From NCBI GenBank assembly GCA_025354065.1, contig JANXNM010000769.1, positions 1 to 13,500 of the forward strand: a stretch of 13,500 nucleotides of DNA. The letters run 5' to 3'. The notes beneath the pieces are model-generated. The model saw only the letters and a program-made list of their open reading frames with translations. It did no database searches and was not told the origin of the DNA. Position numbers and translations under genes: made by a program. Of this stretch, positions 1 to 6,789 are shown in pieces. Within the stretch, counting starts at the first letter, position 1. Each line of letters begins with the position of its first letter. Source of the stretch: Synechococcales cyanobacterium 340R_concoct_173_sub (GTDB taxonomy: Bacteria; Cyanobacteriota; Cyanobacteriia; Leptolyngbyales; Leptolyngbyaceae).

Positions 1-2522
1 TGAGCGGTTCCTCCCGCATTCGTCGTATTGGCCCCGATCGCAATCCCTTCAGTCCGGTTTCCCGTGATGGTATTGTTGTCGAGTTTTATCTTGAGCTTGC
101 TGGCCTCTTCAGCGCTCACCCCAATCCCAACGACGTTCCCAGTGGTGAGTCCGCTGTTGTTGATTGTGTTATTAGTGACGATCGCTGTAGCTTGACCATT
201 GATGCGCGTTCGGATGTTAATTCCGAATAGCCCGCTGTCTTTGATCGTGTTGTTATCAATAAGGGCTGTACTGATTGCAGCATTGTCCGCACGAGTTTCA
301 GAGAATTCAATTCCATTCGCAGCGGCTTTCGTAATAACGTTATTTGTTACGACATAGTTTGTGTTCGACGTTTGGCGTGCACGAAGCGCGATGCCGATAC
401 CACCTACATTTGTAATGGTGTTGTTAGAAACGGTTCCTAACCCCAAGACTGCATCGCCATCGGACCCAAAGCTGACGCCTTTGTCAGCAATATTGGTCAC
501 GGTGTTGCCTGTGATGGACAAGCTGCTAATGCGAGCGCCTTTGTCGGGTAACAGATCGACGTCTCCGTTATTCAAGTTCATGTCAATCCCATCAGCACCA
601 TCAATGCCGAGCTGCCCAATGTTTCTCACAGTGTTGTTGGCAATGTTGACTTTAGCGGTGGCCGTTCCGCTGCACGCTGCAAAGGTGTCGGGCAGTCCAC
701 CTGCGTAGCTGCGACACAGGCTAAATTCAATCCCATCCACCTCATTACCGACAAGGGCTGTCTTCGTGTAGACGCCGCTGCCGATAACAGAGGCGTATCC
801 AGTGGTCGATCGCGTATTGTTGTCGCCGACTAAGTTATTGGCGATCGTGAGGTCTACGTCGCCCTTATTATTTCGGATGTAGATACTTGCTTCGAGACCC
901 GTTTGGTCATAAGGCTGAATCGTATTGAGGACGGTGTTGCTGGTGATGAAGGCTTTACCGTTGATATTTTCAAGTCGAATCCCTTCACCGATCGCATTTG
1001 TGACGTTGTTCTTGTCAATCAGTGTTTGTCCGCTCGTTGTACTATTGGCCCCAATTAGGACAATTCCACGGCCTGCTAGCAAAAGACTCTGATTCGTCGC
1101 CGTATTCGGGGCGTTTATTGTGACTCTGTTATTGGCGATCGTGGCGTTGGTGTTGTTATTACCGATAATACCCGGTTGATTGGGACTATTCGTAATCGCA
1201 AACCCTGACAGCACTTGGTTACTACCATTACTCGCTAAAGTCACTGTGGCTGAGGTTGGGTTGATGCCTGTCCCAGAACCCGGAAGATTAACCATTCCGA
1301 GGGACGTGTTGAGCGTTTGAGCTGAGCCTGTCGAGAGCACTTGAACTTGAGTCGGAACCGTGAAGGCTGGAATGCCGGGATTTGTACCTGATTTGACATA
1401 GACAATGCCGTTGCCATCCGTCAAGGTTTTGCTCAGAGCCGATGCAACAGTTCCCGTTGGACTTTCAGCCGTTCCGGTGCCTGTTGCGCCTAATGTGACT
1501 TGCTGGAAGACCCAAGGCTGGCCTGTGGCAGGGTTAATGGCAACAACCGTATCGCGGACAATTTGTTGATCGACGAGGATATTTGATTCACGCTGTGGGG
1601 TGTCACCTAGACGGGAAGCAATGGAAGTCCGATCGGTTTTTGAATCACTAGCCGCACGACTAGAAGAACCTCCGCCCAACGTTGCACCAATGTTAAACAC
1701 AACGCGAGTATCAAATCGCGGATCGTTTTGAATACTCAGTCCAGTCGTCACCCCATTCCACGTTCCCACTAGGCGACTTCTGACGCCCGCGAAACTTGCA
1801 ATGCCTTCTCCTGAGTACAAGTACCCGCCCACATAGCCTTTGAGTCCACCGCCGTTCCAAGTCATCAGCTTTCTGCCAACTTCTGCATCAAATCCAGCCA
1901 GCGCATCCTGAAGCACCCGAGTCCGATCGAGCACTAAGGAATTGCCCTGAAACCCAGACGCAATGGCGCTGGTGGCTCCGAGTTGAATGTTGTTTTGACC
2001 GATCGGCAGGTAGGCATTGGTGTGGAAATCCCAGTTCCGACCCAGAACATCAAAGCCTGCGCCCAACTGATTAAAAACAGTGTTCCCTGTGTTGCGCGTA
2101 TCGTAGGAAACATAGCCGCCAATGATCTTGCTTTGAGTCTCATCGACAAAACGATGCCCGAAGAGAAGATTGCCTCCAAGAACCCCACTACTAGTATCAA
2201 TTTTTAATCGTCCATCTAAGTACGTCAGATTTTGGCCGGGGGTTTGGCGGAGGGGCGTAAAAGCTCCCAAATCGATCGCTTGGTTGTATCCCGAGCCTAC
2301 GGTTGTCGTGTAAACGCTTAGGCGAGGCTGAAATGCAGCGATCGTTTTAGGGGTTGTAGCAAGCGCTTTAGCCGTTCCAGTGGTTTCGATCGGTCGGGAA
2401 CTTGGAGATTGTGGCGTTTGTGAATTGACCTGTGCATTGACCTGTGAACTGACGGAGAAAGATAACAAACTAGAGAGCAGAATTGTTGACGATAACGCAG
2501 CGATCGAGTTGGAGCTAACCAT
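1..2522 (-). CDS. Inverse-autotransporter-like barrel with right-handed beta-helix passenger (partial, 3' end missing)
   Basis: The frame is open from the ATG at 2522 to the window edge, 840 codons without a stop, so only the N-terminal part is seen. Residues 1-30 form a signal peptide ending VNA, with likely cleavage before QVNSQ. Residues about 66-285 look like an outer-membrane beta-barrel of the inverse autotransporter (intimin/invasin) type, with alternating aromatic and glycine-rich strands such as GGYVSYDTRN and WDFHTNAYLPIG. A linker at about 313-345 (VVAINPATGQPWVFQQVTLG) leads into a DUF1565-like stretch. From about 430 to 840 there are repeated rungs of the kind NNTITNVGG and NNTIKDSGL, typical of right-handed parallel beta-helices. 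The inferred role is a surface-exposed adhesin or polysaccharide-binding protein held by its N-terminal barrel. The barrel could instead be another porin-like fold. No enzyme motif is visible in the part present. Confidence 0.8.
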   Translation of the reverse strand, partial: MVSSNSIAALSSTILLSSLLSFSVSSQVNAQVNSQTPQSPSSRPIETTGTAKALATTPKTIAAFQPRLSVYTTTVGSGYNQAIDLGAFTPLRQTPGQNLTYLDGRLKIDTSSGVLGGNLLFGHRFVDETQSKIIGGYVSYDTRNTGNTVFNQLGAGFDVLGRNWDFHTNAYLPIGQNNIQLGATSAIASGFQGNSLVLDRTRVLQDALAGFDAEVGRKLMTWNGGGLKGYVGGYLYSGEGIASFAGVRSRLVGTWNGVTTGLSIQNDPRFDTRVVFNIGATLGGGSSSRAASDSKTDRTSIASRLGDTPQRESNILVDQQIVRDTVVAINPATGQPWVFQQVTLGATGTGTAESPTGTVASALSKTLTDGNGIVYVKSGTNPGIPAFTVPTQVQVLSTGSAQTLNTSLGMVNLPGSGTGINPTSATVTLASNGSNQVLSGFAITNSPNQPGIIGNNNTNATIANNRVTINAPNTATNQSLLLAGRGIVLIGANSTTSGQTLIDKNNVTNAIGEGIRLENINGKAFITSNTVLNTIQPYDQTGLEASIYIRNNKGDVDLTIANNLVGDNNTRSTTGYASVIGSGVYTKTALVGNEVDGIEFSLCRSYAGGLPDTFAACSGTATAKVNIANNTVRNIGQLGIDGADGIDMNLNNGDVDLLPDKGARISSLSITGNTVTNIADKGVSFGSDGDAVLGLGTVSNNTITNVGGIGIALRARQTSNTNYVVTNNVITKAAANGIEFSETRADNAAISTALIDNNTIKDSGLFGINIRTRINGQATAIVTNNTINNSGLTTGNVVGIGVSAEEASKLKIKLDNNTITGNRTEGIAIGANTTNAGGTA

Positions 2523-2562
2523 CTTAAACTTATTCCAGGTGTTAAACCATACAGTGAGATGT

Positions 2563-2586
2563 ACCCTAAGAATATAGATTTAGGGT
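2563..2586. repeat. Inverted repeat in the leader of the large surface-protein gene
   Basis: ACCCTAA at 2563-2569 and TTAGGGT at 2580-2586 are perfect 7-base inverted arms around a 10-base A/T-rich centre. The repeat lies about 40 bases upstream of the ATG at 2522, so it could be a repressor or activator operator or a hairpin in the 5' leader. Function is not shown by sequence alone. Confidence 0.5.
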
Positions 2587-2604
2587 TAAATGTAAGTGAT
2601 CCCA

Positions 2605-2633
2605 CTATTATCTAATGATTAAATTTAATTCAA
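2605..2633 (-). promoter_or_regulatory. Candidate promoter for the large surface-protein gene
   Basis: On the minus strand TTGAAT (2633-2628) and TAATAG (2610-2605) are separated by 17 bases, a plausible -35/-10 pair about 85 bases before the ATG at 2522. Both boxes are imperfect and the surrounding A/T richness makes chance matches likely. Confidence 0.3.
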
Positions 2634-2859
2634 TTGATACATTATGCCGCCCGGAGATAAGGAGGTTGTGATAAATCCTGATCGTTATGGGACTGTTTTG
2701 GAGATTTTTGGGGGAACCGATCGTCTATGCCGCTATTCTGAGCAATCGTATCGACATCATAGTCCTGCGCCTGGATCGAAGTAAGGAATTAAAAGTATAG
2801 CGGCGGCCATTTTGATTAGGACATAGACTAGAGGAAATAACGTTCCCCCCGAGATAATT

Positions 2860-2925
2860 ATGGCTAAAGCTTACAGCTACGATTTCCGTCAGAAAGTGAT
2901 TGAGTCAATTGAACAACTCGGATAA
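2860..2925 (+). pseudogene. IS630-family transposase, N-terminal fragment
   Basis: The frame from ATG 2860 reads MAKAYSYDFRQKVIESIEQL and then stops one codon later at TAA 2923-2925. This opening is characteristic of IS630-type transposases of cyanobacteria, whose N-terminal helix-turn-helix begins with a (Y)SYDLRQKVI-like segment. Everything after about residue 20 is gone: the rest of the helix-turn-helix and the DDE catalytic domain are absent from the window. The element is therefore a dead remnant. The sequence right after the break encodes the end of an unrelated gene, so the loss looks like a deletion or recombination event and not a single nonsense mutation. Confidence 0.7.
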
Positions 2926-2971
2926 TTTGCGTCACGCCATGGAGACCGTTCTTAAACAAGCGACGTCCTAA
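2918..2971 (+). pseudogene. C-terminal stub of an unidentified gene (phage-like context)
   Basis: In the third frame, immediately after the IS630 fragment, the sequence reads SDNLRHAMETVLKQATS and ends at TAA 2969-2971, one base before the ATG of the next gene at 2973. The composition is protein-like, and the one-base spacing to the next start is typical of densely packed phage or operon genes. This suggests the 3' end of an upstream gene whose body was lost when the IS630 fragment arrived. The stub is too short to assign a family. It could also be a chance reading frame. Confidence 0.35.
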
Positions 2972-2972
2972 C

Positions 2973-3254
2973 ATGGCTGCTCGTAGCTATATTTCTACAG
3001 AAATGGTCAGGAAGTTTACTTCTAATCCTCTGTCTTCGAGCGATTTCTACTTATTTCCCGAAAACGGTTACTTCTATGCGACGGTGAATCACGGTCTGAA
3101 TGACTCTACTCCAGATCTCGAAGTGTACGACAACGACAAGCAAGAGATTCAGCCGATGGTTGTAGATTCAAACACGATTAAATTAGAATTGTCTGCCAAT
3201 GAAATGACTACCAACTCATTCCCAACTAACGTGCATCTGTGTTGGAAAGTCTGA
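2973..3254 (+). CDS. Small phage tail/structural-like protein, 93 residues
   Basis: No family is recognised with certainty. Residues about 26-75 (ATVNHGLNDSTPDLEVYDNDKQEI and the following VVDSNTIKLELSA) have the layout of the short beta-sandwich segment common in phage tail and baseplate proteins, in which a 'VxHGLN..D..VEVYD' strand pair is followed by 'V.D.NTI.L'. There is no signal peptide or membrane segment. The ATG at 2973 has no clear Shine-Dalgarno site, but it follows the previous stop by one base, which allows translational coupling. The next open reading begins 10 bases after its stop. It is the only intact gene of the cassette. The phage assignment is an inference from residue pattern and context. 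Confidence 0.5.
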   Translation: MAARSYISTEMVRKFTSNPLSSSDFYLFPENGYFYATVNHGLNDSTPDLEVYDNDKQEIQPMVVDSNTIKLELSANEMTTNSFPTNVHLCWKV

Positions 3255-3264
3255 AAATACAGTG

Positions 3265-3573
3265 GTGACCTCTACAATCCCAACCAACTTTAAGCAGCTT
3301 GGAACCCGTCCCCACTGGTAGCAGCTAGTGAATAGCACCGTCGATCACTCAACTGATGGTGTGACGACTGAGACTCCGATGGTAGCCCTTAACGTCTTAG
3401 CGGCGTATATGTTGATAAATCAAGGTTTAGTTTATTTGTCAACTAATGACGAGAATCACTATCGATTTAACGGAACAATACCTACTAGTGAATGGAAGTG
3501 GATTGAATGGAAGTGGATTTCGCAAAACGTCTTTGATTCCACTGTTGGTTTCCCCGATCGTATCGCACTGTAA
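3265..3573 (+). pseudogene. Small phage-like gene interrupted by an in-frame TAG
   Basis: One frame is coding-like on both sides of a TAG at 3319-3321. It reads VTSTIPTNFKQLGTRPHW before the stop and QLVNSTVDHSTDGVTTETP after it, ending at TAA 3571-3573. Starts available are GTG 3265, or GTG 3328 after the stop, which would give an 81-residue product. The sentence-like continuity across the TAG (TGG-TAG-CAG, consistent with a mutated sense codon) argues for a nonsense mutation in a gene of about 102 codons. The later part, VALNVLAAYMLINQGLVYLSTNDENHYRFNG, resembles a short phage structural protein, but I cannot name the family. Near the end it holds a duplicated EWKWI. The downstream part could still be translated from GTG 3328. 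Confidence 0.5.
3490..3519 (+). repeat. Perfect 15-base tandem duplication
   Basis: GAATGGAAGTGGATT occurs twice head to tail (3490-3504 and 3505-3519). It adds five residues in frame, so the protein reads EWKWIEWKWI. Being perfect and in frame, it looks like a recent replication-slippage event within a decaying gene. Confidence 0.85.
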
Positions 3574-3596
3574 TCCTCTAATCCTATTGAGGGAGC

Positions 3597-3909
3597 ATGA
3601 ATCTTCCAGAAGAAGCGGCCAAGATTATACTGGGGGTGACGATTACCGGGGTCGTGGGCGCTATCGTTTGGCTGTTCAAGTGGCACAGTCACCAATCTAA
3701 AAATCCATGACCTAAACCGGGATATTAGGCACCTTCAGCGAGAAAAGGACCAACTCTCTTAAACGATCGCGGAACTTGATATTCAGGGTGAGCAAATTAC
3801 TGCTGGCATTCGGAAGGATTTAATTTCGATCGATCGGCGTTTGGGGAGATGTGAGACACGGATTTATGTGATTGAGGTCCGAGTTAATATCCCGCAAACT
3901 CAAGCCTAG
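3597..3909 (+). pseudogene. Membrane-anchored coiled-coil protein (holin/spanin-like topology), frameshifted and stopped
   Basis: ATG 3597, with GAGG four bases upstream, opens MNLPEEAAKIILGVTITGVV and continues with GAIVWLFKWHSHQSKNP to a TGA at 3708-3710, a 37-residue product with one membrane segment (about 10-27). The frame one base on reads IHDLNRDIRHLQREKDQL, then a TAA at 3760-3762, then TIAELDIQGEQITAGIRKDL and on to TAG 3907-3909, a charged coiled-coil pattern. The span is 3n+1 bases, as expected for one extra base; the A5 run at 3699-3703 is the natural site. Restored, this would be about 103 residues with an N-terminal membrane anchor and a coiled coil, the topology of phage inner-membrane spanins and some holin-like proteins. 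That role is an inference. A sequencing error at the A run would explain the frameshift but not the TAA. Confidence 0.6.
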
Positions 3910-3929
3910 AGCCGTTCTTTTTATTCTCT

Positions 3930-4448
3930 TTAGAACCGAAAGCCAACGCCGCCCTGCAATGTAGCCGCTGTACCATGGGTGTCTTTGTAAGCATCGAAAG
4001 AGATCACTGCATTGCCAAAAATCACCATATTGCTATTCGGCAATGCGTAATCAATTCCCGGTTGAATGGCAAATCCAGTCTTGTCACCGACAGGAGTGAC
4101 GCCGCCCACTGGGATGGACGCTCCAACACCCACATAGGCATCGGTTTGCCAGTTAATTGGAATATCGTAGGAAACAGTTGGCACCAATGCGACTCCGCTT
4201 CCCACGAATACTTGTCCGCGCAATGAAATCGGTACTTCTAAAAATTTATAACGACCTGCGACCACACCCGAAATCTTCCGGCCTTCACCACCTCCTTCCG
4301 TCAGCCCGACGGCCCCACCCACTCCGATGTAGCTTCCGTAAGCCGCTTGGGCCTGAACGGGAGTTGCGTTGCTAACCACGATCGCGACCACTGCAATGGT
4401 GCTGATTAATCCTAAGCTTGTCTGAAGGCTGTGCAGGGTGCGTTTCAT
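3930..4448 (-). CDS. Outer-membrane beta-barrel-like protein
   Basis: 172 residues from the ATG at 4448, chosen because AAGGAG lies six bases before it; an upstream in-frame ATG at 4499 lacks this. Residues 1-33 are a signal peptide (basic MKR, hydrophobic core about 12-27, ending PVQA before QAAYGS). The mature part alternates hydrophobic and polar residues with many glycines (YIGVGGAVGL, GRYKFLEVPISLRGQVFVG, DAYVGVGASIPVGG) and ends in phenylalanine (GVGFRF), the terminal residue of many outer-membrane barrels recognised by the BAM complex. The likely fold is a small eight-strand barrel of the opacity/OmpW-like type, acting in the outer membrane. No specific cargo can be read from the sequence. 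The gene lies downstream of the SLH lipoprotein gene on the same strand, 139 bases apart. Confidence 0.65.
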   Translation of the reverse strand: MKRTLHSLQTSLGLISTIAVVAIVVSNATPVQAQAAYGSYIGVGGAVGLTEGGGEGRKISGVVAGRYKFLEVPISLRGQVFVGSGVALVPTVSYDIPINWQTDAYVGVGASIPVGGVTPVGDKTGFAIQPGIDYALPNSNMVIFGNAVISFDAYKDTHGTAATLQGGVGFRF

Positions 4449-4454
4449 GGATGG

Positions 4455-4460
4455 CTCCTT
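4455..4460 (-). promoter_or_regulatory. Shine-Dalgarno site that fixes the start of the outer-membrane protein
   Basis: AAGGAG on the minus strand, six bases before the ATG at 4448. It supports this start over the ATG 17 codons upstream and gives a standard signal peptide. Confidence 0.75.
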
Positions 4461-4545
4461 AGATGTGGTGACTACATTTCTAATATTAATAATACTCAAG
4501 AAACTGAAAACGAATATTATTTACTGGTTTTCGGGGGTTCTATTT

Positions 4546-4573
4546 CTGCTTAAAATCTTGCTGCTTAAAATCT
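4546..4573. repeat. 13-base direct repeat, 15-base period
   Basis: CTGCTTAAAATCT occurs at 4546-4558 and again at 4561-4573, with two bases between. It lies in the gap between the SLH lipoprotein stop and the outer-membrane protein start, about 100-125 bases before the latter. A regulator binding site is possible. The CTTAA core recalls cyanobacterial Pho boxes, but those repeat every 11 bases, not 15. Confidence 0.6.
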
Positions 4574-4587
4574 CCCTAAAGATAGAG

Positions 4588-5526
4588 CTAAGGAGTTGTC
4601 TTCGTATCCATGGACGATGCTGGCGTTGGCGTTGGTGATGTGGGTATTGATGAACCTTTAAGCGAATCTTTCGCTGTGAGTACGGCTCCTTCTGCACCGA
4701 TCGACCACAGGACTGCCGCTGCTTCTGCTCGGGTGACGGATCGTTGGGGTTGTAATAATGTTGTATATCCAAGCGATCGACGCAAATTTGACCGATCGCC
4801 ATTTTGTAAATCCAATGCAACTAGTCGTAGTGTTTCTGGATAAATGACTTTGCTTAAATCTTGGAATGGCAAGGTTTTTCGTAAGGTTTCGATCGCTAGA
4901 ACATCGGCCTGCGACAGACGACTATCGAACGGCATCTTCCAGCGCAGCAACTCTTCGCGAGTTAAGGCTTCTGAGGGTTTAAACCGATCGTTCTTACCCT
5001 CATTCTTCGCATCTCTAGAGAGAGTACTCGGCAAAATTCCGGCATCCGCTAAACTCTGTAAAATTGCAAAATCTGGGTCGGAGTTGGGAATATCTTGAAA
5101 TGTGGGTGTGCTGCTCGGGCGATCGATCCGAATTTGCTTGGTGGGGCGAGATTGGTAGAGCCGATTGTTGGTGAGCAGCAACCACTTGGCAAATTCTCGA
5201 CGCGAAATAGGGGCATTTAAACGATTAGCGTCCGGTATCTGAGCATCCGGCAAAACCAAATTCAGCGCCAACATATCGTCTACATAAGGTCGCAATTGGG
5301 CCGGAGTTTTGTCGATATCCTGCCAGCCGATCGGAGTTGGGGTCGGATTTTCTGTCGGACTTGCGATCGGGGTGGGTGGGATATTGGACGACGGAACTGG
5401 ACTTGGAACAGGACTCGGACTACTCAATCGAGCATCCGGCTTTAGCGCATTTTCAGCGTCTTGATTTCCCGCGCAGCCGCCCAGCAGTAGAACTAATGAC
5501 ATTAGAAAAACCGATCGTACCGTCAT
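4588..5526 (-). CDS. SLH-domain lipoprotein
   Basis: 312 residues. The N-terminus is a lipoprotein signal: hydrophobic residues 5-15, then the lipobox LGGC with the acylated cysteine at 18. A Pro/Ser/Thr-rich spacer (about 35-66, SPSPVPSPVPSS and PTENPTPTPIG) follows. Three S-layer-homology-like segments cover about 67-122 (GWQDIDKTPAQLRPYVDDML, APISRREFAKWL), 143-200 (FQDIPNSDPDFAILQSLADA, EALTREELLRWKM) and 220-277 (PFQDLSKVIYP, SVTRAEAAAVLWSI). The TRxE signature is seen in the last two; the first has SRRE. In cyanobacteria SLH domains bind the cell-wall layer, so this protein probably tethers a membrane to peptidoglycan from the periplasmic side. It has no porin barrel, unlike the SLH porins. 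The tail is again Pro/Thr-rich. It sits downstream of the tautomerase gene, 40 bases apart on the same strand, possibly co-transcribed. Confidence 0.85.
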   Translation of the reverse strand: MTVRSVFLMSLVLLLGGCAGNQDAENALKPDARLSSPSPVPSPVPSSNIPPTPIASPTENPTPTPIGWQDIDKTPAQLRPYVDDMLALNLVLPDAQIPDANRLNAPISRREFAKWLLLTNNRLYQSRPTKQIRIDRPSSTPTFQDIPNSDPDFAILQSLADAGILPSTLSRDAKNEGKNDRFKPSEALTREELLRWKMPFDSRLSQADVLAIETLRKTLPFQDLSKVIYPETLRLVALDLQNGDRSNLRRSLGYTTLLQPQRSVTRAEAAAVLWSIGAEGAVLTAKDSLKGSSIPTSPTPTPASSMDTKTTP

Positions 5527-5566
5527 GACAAACCACCATTCCCATCCATTCTCTTAGCCATTCGCT

Positions 5567-5953
5567 TTATACATTTATATTATAATTCAAAGTATGTTCA
5601 TCCCCTGGCAACCCGCGAAATCCCCAATTATGTTTTGGCGTTTCATAGATGACTATTTCTAAATCATTTGGCTCAATGTCCAACCCCTTGAAGCGATCGA
5701 ACATCAATCGAATAAACTGCTTTTTTGCCTCCACGCTACGTCCTTCAAACATGCTGAGTTCGACAATGGTGTAACGAGGCGATCGATCGGATGCATAAAT
5801 AAAATCTTTTGGGAGCATCGGAAAAAAGCGATGGAAGCGTTTCTCGGCTGGATATTGAAAAGCATCCATCACGCAAGAATGAATTACATCTGAAAGTTTG
5901 GCCTTCATCGGATTAAGCTGAGACTGAAGACCGTAAATTTTGACTTGAGGCAT
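5567..5953 (-). CDS. Tautomerase-family protein
   Basis: 128 residues from the ATG at 5953. This start is preferred over the ATG 11 codons upstream because it places Pro directly after Met (MPQVKIYG), and the N-terminal proline is the catalytic base of the tautomerase superfamily once Met is removed. Residues 62-110 (RYTIVELSMFEGRSVEAKKQ, FIRLMFDRF, EPNDLEIVIYET) show the beta-alpha-beta pattern with the EGRS.EAKKQ helix start typical of this superfamily, and the conserved tail is PKHNWGFRGLPGDE. It resembles the Tautomerase_2 group and is about twice the size of 4-oxalocrotonate tautomerase, consistent with a two-motif chain. The natural substrate is unknown. The gene is divergent from the DUF3386 gene at 6083. 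Confidence 0.75.
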   Translation of the reverse strand: MPQVKIYGLQSQLNPMKAKLSDVIHSCVMDAFQYPAEKRFHRFFPMLPKDFIYASDRSPRYTIVELSMFEGRSVEAKKQFIRLMFDRFKGLDIEPNDLEIVIYETPKHNWGFRGLPGDEHTLNYNINV

Positions 5954-6082
5954 GAAATCCGCCTTGAAAACAACACCCACAATCATACCTTTCGCGCTAA
6001 TCTAAAATAGGGGCAAGCGCTCAATAACGTTTGTTTCCGACTATGCGAACAGAATTAAGAACCCAACCGATCGGAGATATTC

Positions 6083-6739
6083 ATGAACGTTGCACCCACC
6101 ACTGACGCGACTGCACTTTTTAGGGCCGCTTATGACAACCGCTACACTTGGGATTCCAGCTTCCCTGGCTACAGCGCTGATGTGACCTATCGCTGTGCCG
6201 GGACCGAGTTCCACGGAAAAGCCCTTGTCTCGCCCGATCCGCGCATGGGTTACAAAGGTGAAGTTACCGAAATTGCTGATGAAGAAGTATTGAAAGCCGT
6301 GATGGGCCAACTCTGGGAAACCGCTATTCATCGCGTTCGTCGGCCTTTTGAGAAGACCCATGCGGGCAATGTCTTTTCGTTTGGCGACACCGATTCCACA
6401 GGTGCAGTTGAGATCTTGATGGAAGGCAAGCGCGATCATTACCGCGTTCGCAACAATGAGATTGTCTTGGTTTACCGAAATATTCACGGCCAGTTTGTTA
6501 AGATTAATACCTTCGCTAGTCACGAATCAACCGAAGGCTACTTGTCCCACAAATACGACTCGGTGTATAGCGATCCTGAGACAGGCGAACAGAAGGGCGA
6601 AAAGCAAGACTTTGAAGACATTTATAGCTCCATTGGCGGTTATCAGGTGTTGACTCGTCGAACTATTTCGACTTTGGATGAAAATAAACAGCCGATCACG
6701 ATGGATTTTGAATTCACGAATGTAGAATTGTTGAAATAA
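6083..6739 (+). CDS. DUF3386 family protein
   Basis: 218 residues, with ATG 6083 preceded by GGAG. The start of the chain, ALFRAAYDNRYTWDSSFPGY, is the characteristic opening of the DUF3386 family, widespread in cyanobacteria and of unknown biochemical role. There is no signal peptide or membrane segment. The rest is predicted to be beta-rich (SADVTYRCAGTEFHGKALVS, YRVRNNEIVLVYRNIHGQFV) and ends in a conserved-looking MDFEFTNVELLK. The length fits the family. The Nfu gene begins 50 bases downstream on the same strand, so the two may share a transcript. Confidence 0.8.
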   Translation: MNVAPTTDATALFRAAYDNRYTWDSSFPGYSADVTYRCAGTEFHGKALVSPDPRMGYKGEVTEIADEEVLKAVMGQLWETAIHRVRRPFEKTHAGNVFSFGDTDSTGAVEILMEGKRDHYRVRNNEIVLVYRNIHGQFVKINTFASHESTEGYLSHKYDSVYSDPETGEQKGEKQDFEDIYSSIGGYQVLTRRTISTLDENKQPITMDFEFTNVELLK

Positions 6740-6789
6740 CTTCAAATAATCCGTTACGATCGACCTTACTACAAACTGACTAAACTATT

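Larger units (their letters stand above)
2523..2859. other. Intergenic region with no supported gene
   Basis: This 337-base stretch holds the inverted repeat and candidate promoter described separately. It also holds a possible 37-codon reading frame (2687-2800, beginning MGLFWRFLGEP), which has no ribosome binding site at a proper distance and is not called. From about 2791 the sequence TATAGCGGCGGCCATTTTG, followed by the IS630-type transposase start at 2860, could be the terminal inverted repeat of that element. The matching other end is not present, so this cannot be confirmed here. Confidence 0.4.

Noticed and set aside
2687..2800. A 37-codon reading frame beginning MGLFWRFLGEP
   Set aside because: The AAGGAGG at about 2659-2665 is some 20 bases from the ATG, too far, and the stop lies in the likely IS end. 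Its composition is not decisive.
2860..3909. Stop-codon reassignment, because neighbouring frames continue past TAG and TAA
   Set aside because: Different stop codons are involved, a frameshift is also present, and all surrounding genes use the standard code. Gene decay explains it.
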